Shown here piece by piece: positions 53,759 to 64,000 of a stretch of 64,000 nt of DNA. Within the stretch, counting starts at the first letter, position 1. Every line of letters starts with the position of its first letter. The notes beneath the pieces are model-generated. The model saw only the letters and a list, made by a program, of their open reading frames with translations. It had not been told where the DNA came from and did not search any database. Both the position numbers and the translations under genes were made by a program. Origin of the DNA: Amoebidium appalachense (taxonomy: Eukaryota > Ichthyosporea); NCBI GenBank assembly GCA_963693365.1, contig CAVNZM010000007.1, forward strand, positions 5,332,001-5,396,000, given 5' to 3'.

Positions 53759-53843
<85 letters not shown>

Positions 53844-54634
53844 TGCGTGTCCGTGTGGGTGCGCGCGCGCACGTGTGCCACCATTAAAAGGGAAACAGGC
53901 CAGGGTGAACAATCGGTAACCTGAATAGTTCGGTGGTGCCATGAGTTGTAACGAGCCATGAAATAAGAAGTTAGCATCAAGAGACAAGATCTAAGGGACA
54001 CACTGAACACGTGAAGGTGTGTGCACAAGCACGTTCACCTGATTGCAGAGATGATACCACTGATGTGTTGTTGCAACGAAGCATGGCTGGGTAGGGAGGT
54101 GCCGGAGGGCCGGGGGGGGGGGGGGGGGGGGGGGGGTGTGTGTGTGGGGGGGGGGGGCGGGGCAGGGGGGGGAGAGGGAAGGGGGAGGGGGCCCCCCGGG
54201 GGTTTGAATGCGTCAAAAAGTACGAAGTACACAAGAACAAACGGATAACACGATGCAGAATGGGGGGAGGGGGGAAGGGGGTGTTACCGGTAGGGGTACG
54301 AGAGGTGTATCGGATGGAAAAGGCCCCCAAGCCAAGGTCTCCAGTGAGTGCAGGTACTGGTCACTGTGCACCAATCGTATCTGTGTACCACACACCAAAT
54401 TTGGTTAATTCACAAGCCACCACAAGTAACTATCCATTTCTTTCCGTCTCTTCTTTTCTTTTCTTTTTCCCCTCAGTTTCCTTCATCTAGTTCTGACCTT
54501 TATTCTTTCACTCACTTCATTCGCTCCTTTCTTTCGTTTTTCATTCATTAGTCCCTTCCATACTCTCTTTCTTTCTTTTACCCCCCCCCCCCCCCCCCCC
54601 CCCTTTCTCCCTTCCCCCGCAAAAAGGAGGAACT

Positions 54635-54684
<50 letters not shown>

Positions 54685-55272
54685 GAGGGGGGAGGCTAAA
54701 ATGTGGAACACAAGAAGAAGTGCAAGTACACGATGAGAAACACCGTGCAGGACGCAAGCAAGTATGCAACATGAGCAACGCACACAGTATGCAAAAAAAG
54801 CAGAGCCCCATCCTCAGGGGAAGGCCCAATTCATCAACTGCATCTGAGTTTCGACCCCTTAGCCTCGTTTACCCCGGGGGAGGAGGGGGGGGGACGGGGG
54901 GAGGGGGGGGGGTTTTGAATGCGTCAAAAAGTACGAAGTACACAAGAACAAACGGATAACACGATGCAGAATGCAAGCCATACATAAAGAGTATGCATAA
55001 TAAGCAGAGCCCATCCTCAGGGGGGCCCACGTCATCCACAGTACCCGAGTTTGGGGGGGGGAGGGGGGGAGGGGACGGGGGGTTGGGGGGGATACATACC
55101 TGGTCTCTAGTAGCAGCACGGGGCCTCATGGTTCTACATCGGGCCAGCAGGCCCGAATCGTGCAAATGGGCCAACATGGTGTGCAGACGGGCCGGGTAGT
55201 CACTGTGCGCACTGTCGTTGCTGCACGTGCACCGGTGCTGAAGAACACTCTCGTCGTAGTAGATGCCCGTGG

Positions 55273-55341
<69 letters not shown>

Positions 55342-56493
55342 GGCGGGGGGGGGGGGGGGGGGGGGGGGGTTTGAATGCGGAACACGGTACAAAGTACGCA
55401 TACACGACGAGAAGCATGGTGCAGGACACATGCAAAGGCAAACATTCAAGTATGCAACATCAGCCATGTGCACAGTATGCGTCATAAGCAGAGCCCATCC
55501 TCAGGGAGGACCCAAGTCATCAATTGCGTCTGAGTTTCGACCCCTTAGCCCGCGTATATACGACACTCCAACTCAGACAGCAGCATCAACTGAGCTTGGG
55601 CGGGTCAACCCGTCTTGATCAAAGACGAGCAGGGTTGCTTATGCAAGCAAGGTGAGCAAAACGGTGAAGATGTGTGTGCAAACTAATGCAGTGCAGCGAA
55701 AAATGTGTATGTGCTTACAGATGCACGACACAGAGCAACCATGCCCGGTTGCATGGAGTAAAGGGGGGGGGGGGGGGGGGGGGGAGGGTATTCTTTTCAG
55801 TATTACGGGTATGCGTCACTTTTCTTGTTGTGTTTCACATTTTCCGGGTGTTTTGTAAACATTGCCGGTATGTTTCACTAGTACTGATGATGATGACCAT
55901 AGTTGTAGCAACACTATCAAAGTTTTCCTGACAGTTGCGCGCTGAGAGAAGTAACGCCCCTGGGGCCGGCGCAGGGACGGGAAGGGGCGGGAAGGGGGGG
56001 GGGGGGGGGGGGAGGGTGGGTGGGAAGGGGGTATTTTACATCTGCAGAGACGGAGGGAGGAGTCTGCAATGTCGAGTGAGGGGAGTGCTGTGGGTGGACG
56101 ATTGGTTTGGGGTCTGGGGAGTTGATGTCGTTGGGGGGAGTGGTGGGGTTGCTGCTGGCCGGGCTGGGAGTGGACCGTACGGACGCACGCTCGGCTGCGA
56201 AAAAGAAGAAAGAAAGGAGGAAAAAACAAGGGGGGGGGGGGGGGGGAGCGGGTTAGATGCACATTCATAACAAACAACACAATGCAAAGGATGCATAATA
56301 AGAAAAGACCATCCGCAGAAAGGGGGGGCCAAGTCAAGAGAGGGATAGGGGGGAGGGAAGAGGAAGCTAATAAATATAGACTATAAAGCACACATTCACG
56401 AACTACAACATAGGAGTTGTTTTCTTTTCTGTTTTCTCCTTTCTCTTTTTTCTTTTCTTTATTCTTCTTCTTCTTCTTTTTTTTTTTTTTTTT

Positions 56494-56536
<43 letters not shown>

Positions 56537-57254
56537 AATATCTGTTGATTGATGGGAGTATGTTTGTGGGTCCTGACATCCGATTGGGAAACGGGGGGGG
56601 AGGGGGGGGGGGAGGGGTCTCTGTACAGATGGGTATGCAAACATCCTTTCCTCTTCCCCTCCTCCCCCCCCCCTTCTCCCTGTCCTTCCACCCTTCTCTC
56701 CCATGTCCTATTCTCCGCTCACTCTCCCCCCTCTAAACCATATGCCCCTTCATCTATCACTCTTTGTTCACTGACATAACTTCACGTGTGTGTCCAGGAA
56801 GAGATGTGGGGAGGGGAGGGAGGGGGGGGGCACACGACTTGTATGCATTATTGGTGGTGGTGGTGGTGGTGGTGGTGGTGAGTGTGTGTGCGTGTGTGTG
56901 CGTGCGTGTGCGCGCGTCCGTGCGTGTGTGTATGCGTGTGTGTGGAGGGGAGGGGGGGGGCTTTTTGCTCACCCGCTACTTGATTTGGATGGACTGCCTC
57001 TGGAGCGGAGGGGTGAAACGACATTGCCATATAGTGCGTGGGGGGTTGGGGTGCCTGACGTAGGGGGGACTCATTGGTAGCCGCATAAGAACCCCCCGGG
57101 GGGTAGAACGGCAATATGCGATGTTGCTGCTGTGTTGGGTATGGATCGGGCGGGCTTAGGTGTTTCTTGACCAACCCACGCATCTGCACATGTTGGGATG
57201 GGTGAGGTCACATAGACAATGGGAAATGGGGCATAAACAGAAGTAGCTACAATA

Positions 57255-57285
<31 letters not shown>

Positions 57286-60200
57286 CCCCCCTGCGCACAC
57301 ACCACCACCACCACCAACAACAACACCATCTCCCTTCCAATCCTACTCGTCGCAATAACCATACAGACAGACGTGTACACGTACACACCCACAACCAACC
57401 ATCCGTCCACCCCCACCCAAGCACAAATAAGCCCAAGCACACATGCCACACACACACACAAACACTTACACACACGCATACAACCTGCATACAACCCCCC
57501 CTCCCCCCCCCCCCCCCCCGGGGCCTACACACACACCCACACACACACATTCACCCACCTGCCCACATCCACCCACCCACCCACTTACACAACGCAAACA
57601 CAACCCCCCCCCCCACACACACACACACACGCAACCACATCGACACACCAACCCCCCCCCCCCCCCCCCCTACACACACACACACACACACACACACACG
57701 TACATGTGAAGGCTGTGAATGGGACCACGTAGCAGGGCGGTGAAGTGGTGGAGGCTGTTGTGCATTGCGGAAGCTGGAAGAAGCATCTGCAGGTCTATGG
57801 TGACTGGTCTTACGGTCCACAACATATTTGCGGATGCGGTGACGTAGGTTGTCCTGACTCGTTACAGCTTGAACACCTGGAAAATAGGAAAGGGGTTAAG
57901 AACGGGAAAAACGGAACATGGGTTGAACCTTACAACGGGAGGATAGGGTCTAGGCCCTGAAAAAGAGCCACATGGGATCTCAGACCTGAAAAAGGGGGTA
58001 TAACAGTATAGTATAACAGGCTTAAATTTATGTTGGCGCTTCGCAGCGTCACATAAAATGTGCTGTCCGTGTGAGGTAAGTTGGAATTAGTTAGTGGGTT
58101 TGCCTTGATATGGTGCGATCTCCTAAAATAGGATGAAGGAATTTAAGTCAACATAAAAAGGAATCCTGGAGAAACAGGTATGCAAGTCGGTGGTATGTAT
58201 TATACCCAAAAGGTCAAATTAGGTTTGGTTAGTGCTTTACTGAATACCAAGTTTGAAATTGTCACAGCATTTGATCAACCTAGATGCGCCAAGATGGATT
58301 TACATCAAGCCAAATAATCAATCGGTCCATGTCGACAATTTTATGTCTGAGAAAAAAGAAAGGCAAAAGCTAGAGAAGCTACTTAGTATGGAAGTGCATT
58401 GCTGGGCTGATGCTAAATGAACCCGGAAGGGGGCACATATGTACTAGTGAGGGTGGCCATATCGATATCTGATTGGCAGCTGCTGTGGTGTGTCTGGTGC
58501 GACCTGAGCCAATCAAAAATCGCCCGGCTCGCCCGCCGCTGTGGTGTGGGCTCCCGCATCCAACTATGTGCGTGGGAGCCACCCACATGCGGCCACTCAA
58601 CACAACACCGTCTACACTGCTTGCACCGTCTTTCCGCACCAATCGGTAGGTCTTTGAGATGTGATTGATTGGCGACTTGGACTCTAACAGCCATTTTCTG
58701 AGCGAAGCAAACGATTCCTATATAGATTATCTATTACCGGCCAGTCATATCACTGCAAAAAGCTGATTGGTGCAGAAAGACGGTGCAAGCACTGTACGCA
58801 CTCCACACAACATAGTTTATGTCAATAATTTGCGCAAATAAACCTAGACGGTAATTCTGACGGCCAAATGTCCATGCGACACAGACTGTTGGGTACATAG
58901 CCCTTAGGAACTTAAAATTGCAAGTGCTTGAAGTGGATGGCAAGCGTTGAAAAAGTGCCAGAAGCAATTGATATGGTTTTTAGTGATTGGCATATACTCG
59001 CGTGATTAAATCTCGTAAATACACAATAGATAAAACATGTCTTTGCTAGCAGATATATCATGGTATTGCAAAATAGTAAGTTGCTGGTGACATGAACCAC
59101 TCTCATTCGTGTCTTGCCCGATCATTTGCGATTGAACTCCCTTCCTTTCAAAACGAAGTTATGTATTTTTTTTTTTTATTTTTTTTTTTTTTTTTTTGGG
59201 GGGGGGGGGGTTTTGAATGCGGAACACGGTACAAAGTACGCATACACGACGAGAAGCATGGTGCAGGACACATGCAAAGGCAAACATTCAAGTATGCAAC
59301 ATCAGCCATGTGCACAGTATGCGTCATAAGCAGAGCCCATCCTCAGGGAGGACCCAAGTCATCAATTGCGTCTGAGTTTCGACCCCTTAGCCCGCGTATA
59401 TACGACACTCCAACTCAGACAGCAGCATCAACTGAGCTTGGGCGGGTCAACCCGTCTTGATCAAAGACGAGCAGGGTTGCTTATGCAAGCAAGGTGAGCA
59501 AAACGGTGAAGATGTGTGTGCAAACTAATGCAGTGCAGCGAAAAATGTGTATGTGCTTACAGATGCACGACACAGAGCAACCATGCCCGGTTGCATGGAA
59601 GTAAAGCGGTCTCCACACAGTGGTCTGTCCTGAAAGGACACCTCTGAAAGAAGACTGGGGGGGTTTTGAATGCGGAACACGGTACAAAGTACGCATACAC
59701 GACGAGAAGCATGGTGCAGGACACATGCAAAGGCAAACATTCAAGTATGCAACATCAGCCATGTGCACAGTATGCGTCATAAGCAGAGCCCATCCTCAGG
59801 GAGGACCCAAGTCATCAATTGCGTCTGAGTTTCGACCCCTTAGCCCGCGTATATACGACACTCCAACTCAGACAGCAGCATCAACTGAGCTTGGGCGGGT
59901 CAACCCGTCTTGATCAAAGACGAGCAGGGGGGGGGGGGGGGGGGGGGGGTGATGGAACCGCGTGGGCCCCACGTGTGTGGCTCGAACACCCAACAAATTA
60001 TTCCCCTCCGTTCTGGAAAATCATCAAGCCGCTTCTCATTTATTCACAACATACAACGCGTGATGATATTGTTAGCTCTGGCTCGAATCTGCCTTGGGAG
60101 AGTTTGCAATCCCCAGGCCTCCAGGCAATAAGAAATGAGGAGTACCCACCATGTGCGATCTTGTATATCCAAAAACTTCCAACGCGTGATAATATACTGC

Positions 60201-60402
60201 TTTGGCTCATATATGCCCGGGGGAGGTCAGAAATCCCCCACCCCCAGAGCTCCAGCACTAACGTTTTAACCTGGGGAGAAAATGAATACCTACTATCCAA
60301 TTGCGGGGGCGATTATTTGTACAAGAACGGCAGCGTTCCTTTTAGAAAAGCACACACGCTCATGCTACATGCACACACAGACACCCACGCACGCACGCAT
60401 GT

Positions 60403-60449
<47 letters not shown>

Positions 60450-61531
60450 AAGACTATGCCCATCCCCTCACTTGTACCTGCGTAATTCACAAACACTGTA
60501 ACGAAGAATACACAAACACAACCCGCCCATCCACCCTCCCAAGGAGGCATGCAATTTGGACAAGCACATGCCTGTGCCCTTTCGTCACACCTTCCCACAG
60601 ATGCACCTCACAAAACTGCGCGATCCACGAAATGACGATATTTTCAGTTCTCCGAGAAATCTAAAAAAGAAAAGAAAAAAAAGAAGGAAAAGGAAAGGAA
60701 AGTCACCTGGAGGACTGGTTCCAGTGGCAGGCAAGCTCTGTGCGGAGGGCGTCTGAAAGTTGGTCGGTTGCACCGATTTGTCATCTGAATAAAGATTCAC
60801 GTCATGTTAGCACCAGGATTAAAACCAACACTCCTGTTCGACCGTAAAGCATCTTCAAGGTCTTTCTCAAGACAGCAACACCGCCCAGGAGCAAGCAAAA
60901 ACAACGAGCGAATAAACGGCATATATTTGAGATCAGATCTCTTAGTCAGCAACCCACCAACCGCATCAACAAATGTAAACACCAAGTTTCTACCCTCAAC
61001 CAAACACAGAACATTAGAACATCAAGCAACGTTTGCTAGGAAACACATACCTGGACCATCAAGAGAGGGCAAGGAGCTGATGACGTGCTGTCCCTGTTCA
61101 GTGAAGTAGTTGACAAATTCGGTGATGTTTCCAATGGCAAGGTCGTCCACAGCAGTGGTGCTGCAGCAAATGGGGTTAGAATGCGGAAGATAACTAAAAA
61201 CAACCGAGGTTCCTTAACTCGTCAAGCTAACACAACGAGAAAGTAGGTTCTCCATAACACAATCTTTAAAATCTAGATCAGGCGATGATTACGTGCACCA
61301 GGTGTGGTACATATCTATGCTGCTCGTGCGAAAAGAGGCAGTCGTCGTTTACAAAGACCCCAGCCCCTTGAAACCTTACCTGCCAAAAATAAGAGAGGAT
61401 CTCTGTGTCTCCTTTGTGCCCTCCGGGCCGTTGTAGCTCTTCCATCTTCTAAGGTCCTTGCGATGGGGTGTCTTAGGAGGCACAAGCGAAGGGGCAGAAG
61501 GGGCGTTCTGATCCACGTCCATGGACGCCAT
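47367..61531 (-). CDS. Class IIa histone deacetylase (HDAC4/5/7/9-like) with all catalytic residues replaced, 16 exons
   Basis: Exons in gene order: 61380-61531, 61051-61160, 60707-60784, 57704-57876, 56973-57183, 56040-56194, 55100-55273, 54288-54380, 54039-54086, 52985-53163, 52068-52155, 51205-51256, 50053-50172, 49250-49402, 48331-48530, 47367-47811. Phases agree; about 809 aa. Residues 1-293 are Ser/Pro/Gln-rich and disordered. The deacetylase domain runs from about 294 to 675. The class IIa zinc site is present: C308, C310, H316 and C399. Catalytic positions are altered: VRPPGHH is VRPPGMQ (450-451), DVHHG is DACHG (488-492), GFDA is GFNA (N581) and EGGH is EGGS (S620). The tail is Gln/Gly-rich. 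A C7 run (G7 at 47786-47792) breaks the frame; six Cs restore it. The exon at 54039-54086 and the 54288 donor are the least certain. The 55273 acceptor lacks AG. Confidence 0.92.
47786..47792 (-). other. Homopolymer frame break in the last deacetylase exon
   Basis: Seven Gs (Cs in the gene). In phase 0 the exon begins RVIEVHSPP, matching the class IIa block VMEIHSKYW. The remaining text ([15 protein letters not shown] to the stop) lies one frame away. Six Cs would join them. Likely a run-length error. Confidence 0.7.
48937..49086. repeat. 30-base minisatellite, five copies, deacetylase intron 14
   Basis: The unit GATGAATACAGTCACCCACT plus TAAGAATAAC is repeated five times head to tail with only two substitutions (CACG in the first copy, CCGC in the third). 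It is followed by AAC/AAT-rich sequence to about 49220. Confidence 0.95.
50385..50659. mobile_element. Foldback (MITE-like) element in a deacetylase intron
   Basis: Two 126-base arms, 50385-50510 and 50534-50659, are inverted copies with a few mismatches, separated by 23 bases. Ends are CTTAAACCAACC / GGTTGGTTTAAG; TTAA at both ends could be a target-site duplication. Inner ends carry TGACGTCA. No coding capacity. It lies between the exons 51205-51256 and 50053-50172. Confidence 0.8.
50869..50953. repeat. (CA)n microsatellite flanked by C runs, deacetylase intron
   Basis: About 41 CA units with C runs on both sides (50847-50865 and 50954-50974). Confidence 0.9.
52181..52560. repeat. Degenerate array built on ATTGG (CCAAT) motifs, deacetylase intron 10
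   Basis: ATTGGT or ATTGGC recurs near 52184, 52238, 52363, 52430, 52472 and 52515. Each is followed after about five bases by a TGTCATGG-like word and then a TGCATG/TGCACA-rich segment. Spacing is 40-125 bases, so this is an old, eroded tandem repeat of a unit of about 42-60 bases. Confidence 0.55.
53443..53524. repeat. (GT)n microsatellite, deacetylase intron 9
   Basis: About 40 GT units. A second array lies at 53760-53842 in the same intron. Confidence 0.9.
54203..54261 (+). repeat. SINE family B copy, short 3' fragment
   Basis: TTTGAATGCGTCAAAAAG through CACGATGCAGAATG, identical in style to the first 60 bases of 24671-24920, then stops at a G-rich tract. It lies in a deacetylase intron. 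Confidence 0.7.
54691..55052 (+). repeat. Two tandem SINE fragments (family A-like 54691-54872, family B 54913-55052)
   Basis: Both begin at the shared terminus beside a G run and stop at different internal points (ATCTGAGTTTCGACCCCTTA region; CCCGAGTTT). This is the pattern expected of independent copies truncated at their 5' ends. Confidence 0.7.
55370..55764 (+). repeat. SINE family A, full-length copy 2
   Basis: TTTGAATGCGG to CATGGAGTAAAG. Nearly identical to 59211-59606, which indicates recent activity. On the gene strand of the deacetylase its C-run tail ends only about 75 bases before the exon at 55100-55273, separated by (CA)n. Confidence 0.85.
56250..56332 (+). repeat. Diverged SINE-related fragment
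   Basis: CACATTCATAACAAACAACA, then ATGCAAAGGATGCATAATAA and GACCATCCGCAG, resemble the family B sequence with many substitutions. Similar old fragments occur near 28600-28700 and 48105-48180. Confidence 0.4.
58450..58775. promoter_or_regulatory. Cluster of CCAAT/ATTGG motifs in deacetylase intron 3
   Basis: At least five motifs occur (about 58469, 58509, 58641, 58665 and 58764) in GC-balanced sequence, with CTATATAG near 58719. It looks like the promoters elsewhere in this window and could be an internal promoter or the remnant of one. No exon is visible beside it. Confidence 0.3.
59211..59606 (+). repeat. SINE family A, full-length copy 3, with T-then-G (C-then-A) tail
   Basis: 396 bases. 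The left border is TTTT...GGGG (59168-59210); read on the minus strand the element therefore ends CATTCAAAA, C run, A run, like a retroposon tail. The A-box-like AAGCTCAGTTGATGC is complementary to 59425-59439 and the B-box-like GGGGTCGAAACTC to 59374-59386, spaced as in a tRNA with a long variable arm. Confidence 0.85.
59664..59927 (+). repeat. SINE family A copy 4, 5'-truncated
   Basis: Nearly identical to the first 264 bases of 59211-59606, then stops at CGAGCAGG against a G run. It begins only 58 bases after copy 3 ends. Confidence 0.85.
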
Positions 61532-63278
61532 CCGCCCTCCAGCCACTTGGCTGAACCGTGCCAGAAACAGAATAAAGGGCCATAAAAGGTTTCAAAAACT
61601 CTGAAATAAGCGAATTCCTCTCCTTCTCTGAAGTATAATATTAAAAAAGGTTTCCTTTTCCGCCTGAGGAATTGAAAAATCGGTGGGTACCCCACAAATG
61701 ATGGTATGCAGGGGGCTAAGAACAAAGACTATCCAACCGCCAGCTCCACACCCGAACATGCACCAACCTGATGCTTATAAAAGAAATACGCTACAAACCT
61801 ACACTTTCGAGCCCTTCTTTTGGCACTATTCTAGCACCACACGGCTTGTTTCTCAGTCCAAACCGTGTGCACAAACGAGCATGGCCAAACGAAACCGCCC
61901 CCAAAGCGCACACAGCCTCAGTGCCTGTGGAGACAAGACGGTGACGCGCGCCCGCCTACAGGAATCCCTCTTGTGCCTATTGCTATCTATGACGTGCAAC
62001 CAATTGCAGCCCATTTTTGCACCAGGTAGCATTTTGAAATGCTCAACAATCAAGGCTCTTTTGAGCTAAAGGTAATCACTTGCAGGTTATATTAGAGTCT
62101 TTTGAGGGTTTGCAAAATTATATGTTTTTACATGCGTAGCCCTTTTATACAAATAATATGCCTTTTTCGAGCACAAATGATAAAGTAATCACCAACTACC
62201 GTAACAGAGTGGGAAAATAAGTAGCCCAATCATAAATGCCTGTGGCTGGCAGGTAGCGGCAAGATGACTCCGCCAATCAACGAGATAGCTACCTTCGAAG
62301 CACCCATGTGCATGATTTAAAACCACTCATAAAATGCGTGCGCTCGAACGCATGATTGCGTAAATGCATTCATCCAATCACACAAATGTTATATTGAGCA
62401 GCACTGGACGGACCTAAAGTGACAGAAGAGCCAATCAGATGCTGTGAACTTTATGGATGAGCCATTTGGTTGCCATGCAAGCTCCCGCCCGCACATACTA
62501 CGGCGGCACACGTGTCACTTTGAGTTTGTAAAACTTTTTTGTGAGTATAAACCCGTAAACAATGCTGCTTGTCGAGAAAAATCAATTGAATCAGTGTAAA
62601 CAGATACAGCATGTATTTAAAAGTATATTCCGTTTTCATTTTTGATCGTTATAACGCGGCCCGGGGCCCGCCCCAGGACCGAGACGCGTCAACGCCGCGT
62701 ACGTTCAAGTGTTCACCTTTGTATAAGTTACCCTGTATATCGTACCCAGGTATTTGACAAATTCAGGGCCATGGTATGGTACGATACAGTACAGTACGTT
62801 CCGTACCGTGCACGAACACATTTCAGCCTTCTGTATGTACTATAGAATAATTTAGCTCATGTGTTTTCAAGGTTACGATGTGTTATATGGGCTTGAAAAA
62901 TCTTCTTAGGGTCTCTATACGGTGCAAATGTTTAAAATGGCAGGAGGCCTTCAAAAAATTGGCAATTGCAATTGCCGGACAGTCACATGAACCAATATAA
63001 GTGCACGTCGTGACATGATATGTATAATCCACGTATGAGACTTATCTAGTGCGGGCCGATGCTCAGCGTGAGCACGGTATACATGTGGCTGTGTGGGGGG
63101 AATTTGACGTACATATATTCGTGCGTACATGTGCACCCTGACCGTTTTCAAAGGTCTGCGAACGTGTTTATATGCATATCACGGTGTTTATTAATGTAAT
63201 CGCAGTACTAAATTCTAAGGATAGGTTAAGCCTTTCTTATAGGTTTTGTAGACATCGTTTTTTTCTTTTACATTCTAG
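61532..63278. other. Region upstream of the deacetylase gene
   Basis: Normal-complexity sequence with several CCAAT motifs (about 62213, 62273, 62375 and 62432). No TATA box clearly placed for the deacetylase and no exon that I recognise. It probably holds the deacetylase promoter and 5' leader. Confidence 0.45.
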
Positions 63279-63331
63279 TTCGGCGAGGAGCACTGGAGCA
63301 CCTTGCTTTTCAGCAAGATCCCTTGTTCTCG
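63279..63331 (+). CDS. Possible orphan exon of a gene continuing beyond the window
   Basis: A strong pyrimidine tract (TTTTTTTCTTTTACATTCTAG) precedes an open 53-base stretch that reads FGEEHWSTLLFSKIPCS. It is followed directly by a consensus donor, GTATGT. Splice signals are good on both sides but the peptide matches no family I know and no neighbouring exon was found, so this may be chance. Confidence 0.25.
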
Positions 63332-63420
63332 GTATGTGCTACCTGGCCTTTTCGGTCCTTGTGCCCTCCAGGTTGTCTTCGCCTTGTGTGTGTTCGCAAT
63401 CTCTCAGCTCTCTCTCCCTA

Positions 63421-64000
<580 letters not shown>

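Overview
This window is nuclear DNA of an intron-rich, TATA/CCAAT-using eukaryote. Much of it is simple sequence: runs of C or G up to 89 bases, (CA)n/(GT)n, (CT)n/(GA)n and composite (C)n(A)n tracts. The genes are a serine palmitoyltransferase subunit 1, a heterotrimeric G-protein alpha subunit, a class IIa-type histone deacetylase, F-box/LRR proteins, a RING/TRAF-type zinc-finger protein and a fasciclin-domain protein. A class IIa deacetylase with its CCHC zinc site points to an animal relative; a unicellular holozoan such as an ichthyosporean is my guess, an inference that I cannot test here.

Layout. 1-680 (+): 3' end of an LRR gene. 3976-16878 (+): SPTLC1/LCB1 in 14 exons. 18037-19392 (-): single-exon F-box/LRR gene, convergent with SPTLC1. 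21968-33035 (-): G-alpha gene in 9 exons. 34282-35409 (+): single-exon RING gene, divergent from G-alpha across about 1.25 kb. 38252-39187: two head-to-head fragments of a choloylglycine-hydrolase-like gene forming an inverted repeat. 43004-44535 (-): fasciclin-domain gene, broken as written. 47367-61531 (-): 16-exon class IIa histone deacetylase. 63279-63331 (+): one possible orphan exon. All exon structures were built by eye from GT-AG sites, phase and family conservation. Phases agree throughout for G-alpha; SPTLC1 and the deacetylase each need one homopolymer base removed.

The genes form no pathway; they are unrelated housekeeping, signalling and regulatory genes. The most notable biology is the deacetylase. 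It keeps the class IIa fold and zinc-binding CCHC site but has lost the catalytic His pair (Met-Gln), one zinc-ligand His (Cys), one zinc-ligand Asp (Asn) and the class IIa His/Tyr (Ser), so it looks like a wholly catalysis-dead scaffold.

The non-coding DNA also has structure. A tRNA-like SINE family has copies that share one 3' end, are truncated at 5' ends and carry (C)n(A)n tails. Two foldback (MITE-like) elements lie in introns. A G-alpha intron holds a decayed tandem array of its own splice-acceptor/exon junction. A minisatellite and a CCAAT-motif array lie in deacetylase introns. Several conserved reading frames break by one base, three of them inside short G/C runs, which suggests homopolymer-length error in the assembly.
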